From: Domibacillus sp. PGB-M46
Lineage (GTDB): Bacteria; Bacillota; Bacilli; Bacillales; Domibacillaceae
DNA: 64,000 bases
Direction of reading: 5' to 3'
Assembly: GCF_022668875.1 (NCBI RefSeq)
Contig: NZ_JAKGCR010000001.1
Coordinates: 366,318 to 430,317, forward strand
Positions 25,877 through 34,739 of the stretch are shown here, one piece after another (position 1 is the stretch's first letter; every line of letters starts with the position of its first letter). A program made the position numbers and the translations under genes. The notes under the pieces were generated by a model, which worked only from the letters and a program-made list of their open reading frames with translations, searched no databases and was not told where the DNA came from.

Positions 25877-27472
25877 TTATTCAGCAGCCTGTATGTTATG
25901 GAAGAGTACCGCAAACTCTCCGCGCTTAACGGGATCTGCCGTACCAAAAGCCGTAGCTGTTTTTCCTTTTGTAATACCGTTTGCGACCATCGCCTTTACC
26001 GATGCTTCATAGCGTGCTGGTACGTCTTTGAACGTCAGCGTCTCTGAATTACCAGACAGCTTGAATGCACGTGTTAAAATAATCGCTAATTCTCCACGTG
26101 TGAGTGTTTGGTCTGCGCCAAACGTGGTGGCTGTTTTGCCAGAAAGAATACCGGCTTTCACAAGCGCATTTACCGCTTTTTGGGCACGCTTGGGCACGTC
26201 TTTAAATCCTGAATCCGGTGCCGCGTCAAGCTCAAGCTTTAACGCTTTTGCCAGCATGACCGCTGCATCAATCCGTTTAATCTGCTGATCGACCCCAAAC
26301 TTGCCAGCGCCAACACCGGATGTAATACCCTGATCTACCATTGCCTGCACAGCCTCCTGGTAGCGGTCTGGTACATCAGAAAATCCCGCTGCTTTTACGC
26401 TGGCTGCTTCAGTTGCATCTGCTTCTGTTGTGAAATCCATTTTTACTGTATTTTTTAATGGAACACCATCTGTACCTTGAATATCCTTTCCAATGTAAAG
26501 CGTGTATACTGTACCTTTTTGGTATGGATGAAGTGGTGTAATGGTAATCGATTTTGTTTCCTCTGAATATGTGAATGTGGTTTCTACAAGGCTTCCTTCT
26601 GCATCCATGACGACAATATCAAGCGTTGATAGTGTATTTGCATCAATACTCTTGCTGAACTTAATTGTCCAGCCTTTTGTAAGCGAAATATCCTTTTTCG
26701 GCGCTTTTTCCTTTACTGCTTTATCAGCCTTGATTTCAGCTTGAATCTCTTCTTCAATCTGGCCAATAGAAGCTAGTACACTTTGAACCTCCTGCTTTAG
26801 GGATGCAATACGAGCTTGACGTTCAGCAACGGCTTCTGTATCAGCACCTTTTGATGAAAGAGACGTTACTTGTTTGGTAAGAGCATTTAAGCGGTTTTCA
26901 AGTGCCTGGAATTTCCCACGGTAGCCCGACTGACCTTCCAAATCTTTTTCTACTTCTTTTTCCTCTTTATCCTCTTCTGAGATTGAATTGTCGTTGTTTC
27001 CAGTTTCTTCTCCCGCCAACTCTGTTTCTTCAGCAGAGTTGGTGCTGGCTGTGATGATTTCCTCAGTATCCGGAGCTTCCTCTTCTGACGGTGCTTCTGC
27101 TGGAGTTTCCTCTTCAGCCGGGGCTTCCTCTTCTGATGGTGCTTCTGCTGAAGTTTCCTCTTCAGCCGGGGCTTCCTCTTCTGACGGTGCTTCTACCGGA
27201 GTTTCTGCTGGCGTTTCATCGCTTTCTTCTTGCTTTTGTTCTTCTTTGATTTTGTTCATTTTTTCTTTGTATTGAAGCAGTTTTTCTTCAATTTTATCAA
27301 GCTGCTTATCGATTGATTTAAACTGCTGCGCTTGTCCCTGATTTTCTTTTTTGCTCGCAAGCGCGTTGTATGGCGTGCTTTCCACCTGAGCCGCAAATGT
27401 GATTCCCTCTCCCGAAAACATAACGCCTGCTGCAAGCACGGCTGCAACGGCTGGTGTCCATTTTTTCTTCAT
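25877..27472 (-). CDS. Acidic coiled-coil SLH protein under c-di-GMP control
   Basis: 531 residues. Signal peptide (1-28); helical segment (45-75, IDKQLDKIEEKLLQYKEKMN); a Glu/Pro/Ala-rich stretch (about 78-175) with 16-residue repeats; a second coiled coil (about 185-250); an SbsA-type Ig-like domain (about 262-355, WTIKFSKSIDANTLSTLDIV); three SLH repeats (about 365-528). The extended, acidic central part suggests a spacer or adhesin on the S-layer. GGAGG lies before the ATG at 27472. The c-di-GMP-I riboswitch in its leader predicts regulation with the motile-sessile switch. No enzymatic motif. Confidence 0.9.
   Translation of the reverse strand: MKKKWTPAVAAVLAAGVMFSGEGITFAAQVESTPYNALASKKENQGQAQQFKSIDKQLDKIEEKLLQYKEKMNKIKEEQKQEESDETPAETPVEAPSEEEAPAEEETSAEAPSEEEAPAEEETPAEAPSEEEAPDTEEIITASTNSAEETELAGEETGNNDNSISEEDKEEKEVEKDLEGQSGYRGKFQALENRLNALTKQVTSLSSKGADTEAVAERQARIASLKQEVQSVLASIGQIEEEIQAEIKADKAVKEKAPKKDISLTKGWTIKFSKSIDANTLSTLDIVVMDAEGSLVETTFTYSEETKSITITPLHPYQKGTVYTLYIGKDIQGTDGVPLKNTVKMDFTTEADATEAASVKAAGFSDVPDRYQEAVQAMVDQGITSGVGAGKFGVDQQIKRIDAAVMLAKALKLELDAAPDSGFKDVPKRAQKAVNALVKAGILSGKTATTFGADQTLTRGELAIILTRAFKLSGNSETLTFKDVPARYEASVKAMVANGITKGKTATAFGTADPVKRGEFAVLFHNIQAAE
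27075..27199 (-). repeat. 48-bp in-frame tandem repeat
   Basis: Two full copies (27075-27122, 27123-27170) and a partial third (27171-27199), differing by a few bases. Each encodes 16 residues of the AEAPSEEEAPAEEET type in the acidic region of the SLH protein. Copy number can be expected to vary between strains. Confidence 0.85.
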
Positions 27473-27491
27473 TCCCTGTTCCTCCTTCGGT

Positions 27492-27578
27492 CTTTAGGGT
27501 ATGGCAGCTGGCTGGCCTGGCACATCGCTTTAGCCCCTGTAGCTTTGTGGCACCGCATTTCTACGGCTGTACCCTACC
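27492..27578 (-). ncRNA. Cyclic di-GMP-I (GEMM-I) riboswitch upstream of the SLH protein
   Basis: P1 is a 7-bp TAGGGTA/TACCCTA stem, P2 carries a GAAA loop (CCGTAGAAATGCGG), the core reads CACAAAGCTACAGGGGCTAA, and GCCAGCCAGCTGCC is the receptor. The GGCAAA element before P2 seen in the other two copies is altered here, so ligand affinity may differ. GGAGG follows P1 by about 12 bases. Confidence 0.85.
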
Positions 27579-27582
27579 AGGT

Positions 27583-27590
27583 TTATCGGC
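27583..27590 (-). promoter_or_regulatory. Sigma-D-like -10 element before riboswitch 3
   Basis: GCCGATAA on the minus strand, a full match to the sigma-D -10 region, placed so that transcription would begin at the riboswitch P1. The -35 (TTTA at the right distance) is a poor match. Confidence 0.4.
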
Positions 27591-27726
27591 GGATTTTTTT
27601 AAAAGTAAATAAAGGATTAAAAAAATAAATAGAATTCTTCTACTTTATGAACTGGATGAGTTTTACAAATTTATGGAACGAGGTATAGTTTTATAGAATA
27701 GGCTAAAAAAGAATGGAGGGAATAAA

Positions 27727-28734
27727 ATGAAGAAATTCGCTGCTTTGTTGACCAGCTTTTTTGTAACTGTCTCTCTTTGGAGCCATTCAGCCCAGGCCAC
27801 TGCCTTCCCGGACGTACATCCAAATGAAAAAGCGTATGAAGCGGTAGAAGAAATGGCCGCCCGCGGACTGATTTCCGGTTTCCCGGATGGAACATTCCGC
27901 CAGAACAACCCGGTAACCCGCGCCCAGAGTACGATTTTTTTAGGGCGTGTTCAAGGCATTGACGGCTATCAAAATGCAAGGCTTCCGTATTCTGATGTTG
28001 CCCCGGGCCAGGCCGCTTTTCCGTATATCGCCTACTATGCTTACCAGAATGTATTCGAACTCGGCAATCGTTTTTATCCGGACGCAAAGGTAACACGCGC
28101 AGAATTGGCCCGCACCGTTGTGAGAGCACTCGGATTAAGCGGAACCCCTGATGTGCCGTTTACCGATGTACCTTCTTCTCATCCTTACGCTTCCTATATT
28201 AATTCGCTTGCAGCCAATGGCCTGACAAACGGCACAGGCAGTAACCAGTACAGCCCGGACGGCATTGTGTCGCGCGGGCAGATGGCCATTTTCATGCTAA
28301 ATATTGATAACTTCTTAGGAACAGATGAAAAGCCGAACGATACGATTGATCCTTCCTTTGTTCCGAATGCCATTGAAAAAGCGATTGGACAGCTAGTAAA
28401 CGAGGAGCGGGCAAAACACGGCCTAGCCCCTGTGAAACTGGCAAACGATGTCAGCTTTGTTGCGCGGACGAAATCAAAGGATATGCACGACCGGGGTTAT
28501 TTTGCCCATAACTCCCCGACATATGGCAGCCCGTTTGATATGTTAACAGACTTTGGACTTCATTATATAACCGCTGGCGAAAACATTGCCGCCGGTTATG
28601 CGGATGCAGCAGCCGTGATGGAAGGCTGGATGAACAGTCCCGGGCACCGAAGCAATATTTTAAATCCGGATTTTAAAGAAATCGGCGTTGGCGTTTACAA
28701 CCGGTACTATACTCAAATGTTTATTACAAGGTAA
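27727..28734 (+). CDS. SLH protein with CAP/SCP domain
   Basis: 335 residues. Signal peptide (1-25), three SLH repeats at the N-terminus (about 27-200; SGFPDGTFRQ, FYPDAKVTRAELARTVVRA, NQYSPDGIVSRGQMA), and a CAP domain (about 215-335) with the LVNEERAKHGLAPV opening, the FAHNSP and GENIAAG blocks and the HRSNILNPDFKEIGVGVY end. Bacterial CAP domains of the YkwD type are secreted and of unsettled function. GGAGGG lies seven bases before the ATG. Here SLH repeats precede the effector domain, the reverse of the neighbouring SLH proteins. Confidence 0.92.
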   Translation: MKKFAALLTSFFVTVSLWSHSAQATAFPDVHPNEKAYEAVEEMAARGLISGFPDGTFRQNNPVTRAQSTIFLGRVQGIDGYQNARLPYSDVAPGQAAFPYIAYYAYQNVFELGNRFYPDAKVTRAELARTVVRALGLSGTPDVPFTDVPSSHPYASYINSLAANGLTNGTGSNQYSPDGIVSRGQMAIFMLNIDNFLGTDEKPNDTIDPSFVPNAIEKAIGQLVNEERAKHGLAPVKLANDVSFVARTKSKDMHDRGYFAHNSPTYGSPFDMLTDFGLHYITAGENIAAGYADAAAVMEGWMNSPGHRSNILNPDFKEIGVGVYNRYYTQMFITR

Positions 28735-28756
28735 GGCATAGAAACCTCCTTGTTTG

Positions 28757-28862
28757 GGCCGGAAAAGCTTGCGGGATGGGCGGATTTTCTTTTTTCCGGC
28801 CATTACGGACGATAATCCGGCCCTGATCCGCTTTTTCCGGCCATACATGCTAGTTTCCGGCC
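28757..28862. repeat. Helically phased CCGGCC array, copy C
   Basis: Cores GGCCGG (28757), GGGCGG (28778), then CCGGCC at 28796, 28817, 28837 and 28857: spacings 21, 18, 21, 20, 20. Same arrangement and flanking A/T runs as the array at 8.4 kb, including TTTTTTCCGGCC at the polarity switch and CCGGCCATAAAAA at the end next to the terminator. Confidence 0.75.
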
Positions 28863-28864
28863 AT

Positions 28865-28897
28865 AAAAAAGAGGGCTGTCTTAAAGACACCCTCTTT
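28865..28897 (-). terminator. Intrinsic terminator of the helicase operon
   Basis: AAAGAGGGTGTC / GACAGCCCTCTTT with U-run on the minus strand, overlapping the stop codon region of the 246-residue gene. Confidence 0.85.
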
Positions 28898-29636
28898 ACT
28901 CGTCAGCCGGAAGCCACTTTTCGCGCCATTCCAGCCGCTCTTGTTCTTCGATTTGTTTTTCAAGCGCTTCGTCCCAGCGCTCCAGATGCGTATTCCAGAC
29001 ACGTGCGTAAAAAATATCCTGCTCCTTATTATACAGCCGAAACTCCAGGCAGGAAACGTGTGAAGTAAACCGTTCTTCAAAATCGGTCACTTCTGATACT
29101 GGTGTTTGAAATTCTTCGTCTGCCCGTTCCGTATCTTCTTCCGCTAGTGCCTGCAAGAAGCGCTCCGCTGTCATCTCCCGTTCGGCCGGGTAGCGGTAAA
29201 GCGGATCTCCTTCTTCCTGCTCTTCGGCTGCCGGCCAAAACTCGTCGTGAACCGGGCTGTAGGTAAGAGTCGTTTCTTCCTCATCCATCTCTTCTTCAAC
29301 AATGCCTTCTGCCAGCTGCGCCTGGCCTCGTTCGGTCAGCTTGTAGCCTTCTCGTTCCATCCGGATGGAACCGCTCCGCAGCATTTTTTGAATCAAATCT
29401 TCAATAAACAGCTCTTCGACGAGCAGCATTTCAGCCAGGTTTGCCGCCCGGCGGATATCGGTTTGATTAAACGCGAGCAGCAGCATTTTCATTAAAATAT
29501 CCATCTTCAGCCGCTTCACCCGTTTAAACGTGACGGCATAAGTGATGACCGGCAGCTGCCATACGGCTGACTCTTTGATTTCCACTGCCGGGTTTTCGAG
29601 CAGGTTTGCGCGCAGCTTTTCGATTGTTTTCTTCAT
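28896..29636 (-). CDS. Acidic partner protein of the helicase, possible winged helix
   Basis: 246 residues, very rich in Glu. Residues about 40-115 have a winged-helix-like pattern (helices, then RSGSIRMEREGYKLTERGQAQL), followed by a disordered acidic middle and a C-terminal charged helix (LEKQIEEQERLEWREKWL). I do not recognise the family. It begins five bases after the helicase stop with its own GAGG site, so it is made with the helicase and most likely binds it or its nucleic acid. Confidence 0.7.
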   Translation of the reverse strand: MKKTIEKLRANLLENPAVEIKESAVWQLPVITYAVTFKRVKRLKMDILMKMLLLAFNQTDIRRAANLAEMLLVEELFIEDLIQKMLRSGSIRMEREGYKLTERGQAQLAEGIVEEEMDEEETTLTYSPVHDEFWPAAEEQEEGDPLYRYPAEREMTAERFLQALAEEDTERADEEFQTPVSEVTDFEERFTSHVSCLEFRLYNKEQDIFYARVWNTHLERWDEALEKQIEEQERLEWREKWLPADE

Positions 29637-29641
29637 TCTGC

Positions 29642-32600
29642 TTATCCTCTGCTTTCTTCAAGCACGCGTACGCCGTTTTGCCGCCCGGCTGTTTCTAATA
29701 CGTGCTTGTACATCTTTCTTGTCGCAGCCTGCTTCGTCCGTTCGGTAAACATTTTCGTACTGCCGACCAACACAAGCAGCTCCCTCGCTCTTGAAAGGGC
29801 AACATTCAGACGGCGGTAATCGCGGGCAAAGCCGATATCGTCATGCTTGTTTTGATGATTGCGTACCATACTCAAAATAATGACGTCCATTTCCATGCCC
29901 TGGAACCGGTCCACTGTTCCTGTGCGAATCGTCAGGTGCTGCAGCCCTAACTCCTGTTCAATAAGACGGTTCAGCTTTTTCACCTGTTCGCCGTAAAAGC
30001 TGATCACGCCGACGCTTTTCTTTTCCTCCGCGTTCATTCGGCCGGCTTCTATCGCCTGCGCCGCTGCTTCATCCAGTTCTTTCAGCAGAGAACCGATTTC
30101 CCGCAGCTCCGCCGGGTTGTACAAGCTTTTGCCGCCTTTCATGCGTTCTTCAAAAAATGCCGGTTCATTCGGCATATCGAGCCACAGCAAATGATTGTTC
30201 CGGCGAATGAGCGGCGATTCCAGGAGATGGTCGCGCGCTGCATCCGAGTCCGGCAGGCCGCATTGAAGCCGGTCCTTTTCACCTTCATAAAACGGCGTAA
30301 TGGTTTCCATAATGTTTTCGTGCATGCGGTATTGGATGGCGAGCATCGTTTTGTTCGTGTCCGGCACGCTTTTAAACAAACGCTCAAACAGTGATTCCTC
30401 AAGCAGCCCTTTCAGCTCCGCTTTGCCGGCGAACTCTTCCTTTTCTTCTGCCAGCTCCTGCAGCGTTTCTTCCAGCGTGTCGTTTCCTAAAAGCGGCGGC
30501 AGCTGGTGGTGGTCACCAACCAGGATAACTTTCTTTCCTTTCAGCATTGGCAAAAGAAGCTCCGGCGGCGTAGCTTTTGACACTTCGTCAATGATAACCA
30601 CATCAAAAACCGGATAGCTGTCGATAAAATCCTTGCGCGCAGATGCCACACAGGTGGTGCCGATCACATTCGCATGCTTTACATACAGCTTGCGGATTTC
30701 ATCCAGATCGTGATCGCTCGCTTCTTGGAGAAGAGACAGCCATTCCCCTTGAATGGACTGGAAAAGCGGCAGGCGCTGCCGTTCCTGCTTGAGTGATTCC
30801 CGCGTAAAAGAAAGACTCGCCATTTGCTTTAGCAGCTCTTCATGTTCCGCTTCTGGATTCGTATTCAAAATCGCTTGAAGCGGCGTCAATTCTTCATTCT
30901 TTTCTTGAATCGTATTTTGCAGTGCTTCTATTTGTGCTTCTGCTTGCGCACGGCTCTCCGTTGCTGCATCTCTTTCCGCAGCTTTTTGTGCTTGTTCACG
31001 CCGGTTCTCTTCCAACCGCTTCTTCGTTTCTTCGAGTTTCTGCTTTTTCTTTTCTAAAAGAAGCGCTCTTGTTTCCTGCTGGCCAAGTACTGCTTTCGCA
31101 TTTGGAATCGGCTCGCCCAGTGACACCATCTGCCGGTACTTCTGTTCAAGTGCTTCAAGCTCTTCCCGCTGCCCGTCGAGGGTTTGTCGCAGTGCTTCAT
31201 AAGCCGCTCTGTCCCCCTCCTGCTTTCGGCGCAGCTGCTCGAGCACATTCCGTTTTAAAAACAGAAAAGCATCCTGTGCGTGCTGCTTGTATTCTTCAAA
31301 AGGCTTGAATCGCTTCGCTCTTCGCCAGATTGAATGCCGCCGTACGTACAGCCCTTCTAAAAATGCGGCTCCACTCCTTGAATCGATATTCGTCCCGCTT
31401 TTTAACGCGGCTCTTAACCGGTTTAAAAACCCGTCGATTTCCTCTGCGGAGTGGGAAGAAGACGTTTGGCCGGCACGCTGCTGCAGCTCTCCAAAAGGCA
31501 TGTTATATCTAGCGAGCAGCCCTTCCATATAAGAAACAGCCCTGTTTAACTGGTCATTGTATGCCTTCAGCTTCGTCAGCTGGTTCATTTCTCCGCGAAG
31601 GTGATCGAGTTCTTCCAGCAGCTGTACGATGCGCGGCGACCGTTCTATATTTTGTTCCAGCATCAGCCACTTTAACGCATCGATTCGTTTCACATCAGAT
31701 GCTTTTCTATAAACGGCTTCTGCCTGTTGCAGCATTTGAAGATACTGCTCTTCCTCGGCGGCTGCCTCTTGAAGTGCCCGTCCTTTTCTCTCGATCTCTT
31801 CCTGGAGTTCTTCACAGGCTACTGCATGATGAAGGGCTTCGATTTCTTTTTGAAGAGCTTCCCATTCCCGCTGGATGTCGTCAAGCCCTGGCTCACTTGC
31901 CAGAAAGGCTTCACCCTTTTCAATAGAAGTTATTAATATACGGAGAGCCTGTTCGATTTCTTCCTCGCGCTTTTGCAGCGTCTGGATTTCGGCTTCTGCT
32001 TCCTGAAGCCGCTGTTGTTCATTTTGGAGAAAGGACTGTCCTTCTTCATATAAGCTCGCTGCTCGTTTTTTTTCGGCAACAGCTGCTTCTGCTTGAGCCA
32101 ACAGAGGCTTCAGCTGTTCCTGCTCCCGTTCATTCTCCGCCCACTCCGCTTCAAGCTCTGCTTCTCTTTTTTTTCTTGCATCAAATTGGGCGGATACTTC
32201 ATGAAGCGTATGATCCTTCCAGTACTGGCCAACGTTCTCTTCGATAAACTTTTTGCCTTCTTCTTCAATGCTTTCGGTGCGGCCAACCCGGAGAATACGG
32301 GTGTCTTTATTGGCTAACAGGCGCCCTAACGCATTGTCTACCGCCAGGTTGGACTGGGAAGCAACTAATGTACGCAGCCCTGCCCGTGCATTTTGCAGGC
32401 AGATTTCCGAAATGACGGTTGTTTTTCCCGTGCCCGGCGGTCCCTGAATCACATACAGGTCTTCCGCCTCCATCGCACCTGTTACCGCACGCCGCTGAAA
32501 CTCGTTCAGCCGGTTATGAAACTGCAGGCTGCCAAGCTTTTTCGGCGGCTTGAGCGGCGGCTTTTTCTCAAATAAAATCCGCTCCAAATCCGGATTGGCC

Positions 32601-33421
32601 GCAAGCCCGTCCTCTAAATGCTTAAATCCCTGCCGCAGCCGCTTCACCTGGCTCAGTGTGGCAAAGTTGCTGAATACCACTTCTTTCTGTGCCGTAGTAA
32701 ACTGCTGCTTCCGCGCGCGTTCCGCCATCGGGCCGCTCAATTCAATTTCGACCGTCCCGGCGCCGCGGTTTGCCCTCAGCACTTTGCCAGCATCCTGATC
32801 CATTCCTCTAAACTTCACACTTAAGTCTTTGAGCAGCTTCCATTCCTCTTCCTTGAGCCGGCAGCCGTTCAGCGTCACCCGGCTGAAGTCGCCGTTAAAC
32901 GTCATTCCTGCGTAGCCCGCTGTGATGTCAGGAATATCGGCATCCCGCTCCTGGATCGTCAAATAGCCTTCCCAGCTGGCGATCCGCTTTTTCACATACT
33001 CCGAGCTTTCCTTTGCGACCGGCATGCCGTGAATGGCACGAATCAGATCAAGCGGCATTTCCCGCCGTGTTTCCTGAAAGGCAATGGAAGCCGGGCGGCG
33101 CCAGTTCGTCTGCACCGGCGTATGAGGGGCACGCGCCGTTACATTTGTTGCAATAAACCGGTCTTTTTCCGCCACGCAGTGCAGCACAATGACCGCGTTG
33201 TTGCTCGCTGCTGCCAGCCGTTTGTTTGCCTGGTTATCAAAAAACAGGGCAACAGAAAGAAGCCGGTCCGCAGACGGCGGATACTTTTCTATATAAACGG
33301 TAAAAGATGCGTCCAACGAAAAAAACGAGCGCTCCTCCAGCCCGAGCTCCCGCATTTTATCTTTTGCTCTATTCGTCAGCGTCAATGGACACCTGTATAT
33401 TTTCAAGCTTGTTTGAATCAT
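29642..33421 (-). CDS. UPF1/DNA2-like superfamily 1 helicase with long coiled-coil insertion
   Basis: About 1259 residues. The N-terminal third (about 300) is a beta-rich region of unknown fold; Walker A GPPGTGKTT at about 330; about 500 residues of coiled coil inserted between motif Ia and motif II; then IIDEVSKATPPELL, GDHHQLPPLLGND, QYRMHENIM, GTVDRFQGMEMDVIILSMVR and NVALSRARELLVLVG. This is AAA_11/AAA_12 architecture, implying ATP-driven 5'-3' movement on RNA or DNA. The ATG at 33421 has AGGTGA five bases upstream and a TATAAT at 33470-33475; an in-frame ATG at 33463 would leave almost no leader, so the start is uncertain. Two-gene unit with 28896-29636. A defence or RNA-metabolism role is possible. 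Confidence 0.85.
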   Translation of the reverse strand: MIQTSLKIYRCPLTLTNRAKDKMRELGLEERSFFSLDASFTVYIEKYPPSADRLLSVALFFDNQANKRLAAASNNAVIVLHCVAEKDRFIATNVTARAPHTPVQTNWRRPASIAFQETRREMPLDLIRAIHGMPVAKESSEYVKKRIASWEGYLTIQERDADIPDITAGYAGMTFNGDFSRVTLNGCRLKEEEWKLLKDLSVKFRGMDQDAGKVLRANRGAGTVEIELSGPMAERARKQQFTTAQKEVVFSNFATLSQVKRLRQGFKHLEDGLAANPDLERILFEKKPPLKPPKKLGSLQFHNRLNEFQRRAVTGAMEAEDLYVIQGPPGTGKTTVISEICLQNARAGLRTLVASQSNLAVDNALGRLLANKDTRILRVGRTESIEEEGKKFIEENVGQYWKDHTLHEVSAQFDARKKREAELEAEWAENEREQEQLKPLLAQAEAAVAEKKRAASLYEEGQSFLQNEQQRLQEAEAEIQTLQKREEEIEQALRILITSIEKGEAFLASEPGLDDIQREWEALQKEIEALHHAVACEELQEEIERKGRALQEAAAEEEQYLQMLQQAEAVYRKASDVKRIDALKWLMLEQNIERSPRIVQLLEELDHLRGEMNQLTKLKAYNDQLNRAVSYMEGLLARYNMPFGELQQRAGQTSSSHSAEEIDGFLNRLRAALKSGTNIDSRSGAAFLEGLYVRRHSIWRRAKRFKPFEEYKQHAQDAFLFLKRNVLEQLRRKQEGDRAAYEALRQTLDGQREELEALEQKYRQMVSLGEPIPNAKAVLGQQETRALLLEKKKQKLEETKKRLEENRREQAQKAAERDAATESRAQAEAQIEALQNTIQEKNEELTPLQAILNTNPEAEHEELLKQMASLSFTRESLKQERQRLPLFQSIQGEWLSLLQEASDHDLDEIRKLYVKHANVIGTTCVASARKDFIDSYPVFDVVIIDEVSKATPPELLLPMLKGKKVILVGDHHQLPPLLGNDTLEETLQELAEEKEEFAGKAELKGLLEESLFERLFKSVPDTNKTMLAIQYRMHENIMETITPFYEGEKDRLQCGLPDSDAARDHLLESPLIRRNNHLLWLDMPNEPAFFEERMKGGKSLYNPAELREIGSLLKELDEAAAQAIEAGRMNAEEKKSVGVISFYGEQVKKLNRLIEQELGLQHLTIRTGTVDRFQGMEMDVIILSMVRNHQNKHDDIGFARDYRRLNVALSRARELLVLVGSTKMFTERTKQAATRKMYKHVLETAGRQNGVRVLEESRG

Positions 33422-33561
33422 TGGTTCACCTGCTTCATTACATATAAAAGCTTGTTCTTCCATCCTTTCATTATAGCACAATTCGGATGCAATTTTTCAG
33501 GAAACCCGCCCCTGGAAAACCCTTTACCTGCCTTTTTGTTCACTTGTGTATAAAACAAAAC

Positions 33562-33595
33562 AAAAAGCAGAAGGAACACCGCCCTTCTGCTTTTT
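33562..33595. terminator. Intrinsic terminator
   Basis: AAAAAGCAGAAGG / CCTTCTGCTTTTT with an 8-base loop; it follows the minus-strand SLH relic. Confidence 0.85.
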
Positions 33596-33609
33596 CACAG
33601 CTGTTGATT

Positions 33610-34010
33610 ACTGAATTTTAACGAGTTCCACCTTCGTGATGCCTTCAAAAATCGTGTTAATCAAACCAACGTTTGACGCATAGTAATCCACGCCGCCATC
33701 ATCTACGTTACTTCGATGACGTTACGGAATGTTCCGGCCTTTGTTGTAATTTTTTTGTCGTAGACGTAATCTCGTATTTTTCATTCCTTCATACGTTCCA
33801 CAGATTCCATTCAAAATATTTTTTGCCTGAGAATTTATACGAGTAGCTGTCCATATCATCGGAATCATAATAGTAGGTTTTACTTTTTATCCTTTACATA
33901 GCCCACAGGGACTGACGGTAACTCTACTTTAAAGTCATCATTTAACGCTCTTACCAGAAAAGCAGAGAATTGAGCCCGTGTCACCTTCACATTCGGATGG
34001 AGCGGCGGTT
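33610..34010 (-). pseudogene. Relic of an SLH gene with the SH3b-protein C-terminal domain
   Basis: Read on the minus strand, 34010-33890 gives an SLH piece (HPNVKVTRAQFSAFLVRAL) and 33760-33615 gives TTKAGTFRNVIEVT, a stop, then GGVDYYASNVGLINTIFEG, ending VELVKIQ. The latter matches the C-terminal block of the SH3b protein at 19955 (TTAAGKFRGVVTV...SYYAPNIGFI). Stops and frame changes separate the parts. Confidence 0.75.
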
Positions 34011-34117
34011 TTTTATAACAAAATACTATTATTACAGAGAAAAGGGGCAGATAGTTACACGTTTTATCAAATCATATCTACCATTTATAAAACAGCATAA
34101 CCATAATGAAGCAGGCT

Positions 34118-34151
34118 AAAGGACTGCCGAGGAAACCCCCGGCAGCCCTTT
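34118..34151. terminator. Terminator of the interrupted SLH gene
   Basis: AAAGGGCTGCCG / CGGCAGTCCTTT on the minus strand with an 8-base loop, directly past the last SLH codon region. Confidence 0.8.
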
Positions 34152-34739
34152 GTTTGATTATTTTTCTAAACGCTCTTCTTCAACCGAAGCCGCTTCACTT
34201 CCGATGCGCAATGTTGGATCAAGTGCCCTCGCTAAAAAGACCGCAAAGTCAGAACGAATGATGCTAAGCTGTGAGCCAAACTGGCCATCCGTCATTCCCT
34301 GTGCAATGCCTCTTGTCATAAGTGCCCGCTGCGCTTGGGAGGCAGCATTTCCATACTCATATCCGAATGCCCGGCTAATCATCAGCGCCATTTCACCGCG
34401 TGTGATGTTTCCATAAGACTTAAAGGTCCCGCCCTTATAGCCCGACAAAATCTTCTTATCTACCGCAGATTCAAAATACCCTGATGCAAACATGCCGGCA
34501 CTCACGTCTTTAAAGGCGCTTTTCTGCTTGGGTGCCGTCCAGGTTTAACGCCCGGCCAATCATTGTTGCCGCTTCAGCACGCGTAACCGGCTGTCCCGGG
34601 TGAAAATAGCCGTTCGTACCCCCGTTCGCAATAGTCCCCTGTGCCAAGTACGTAATTTCTTTATATGCACGGTTTAAAGACGTAATATCGTAAAAAGCAC
34701 CGTCATGAAGTGAACCCAAAAAGTTAGACACATAATTTA

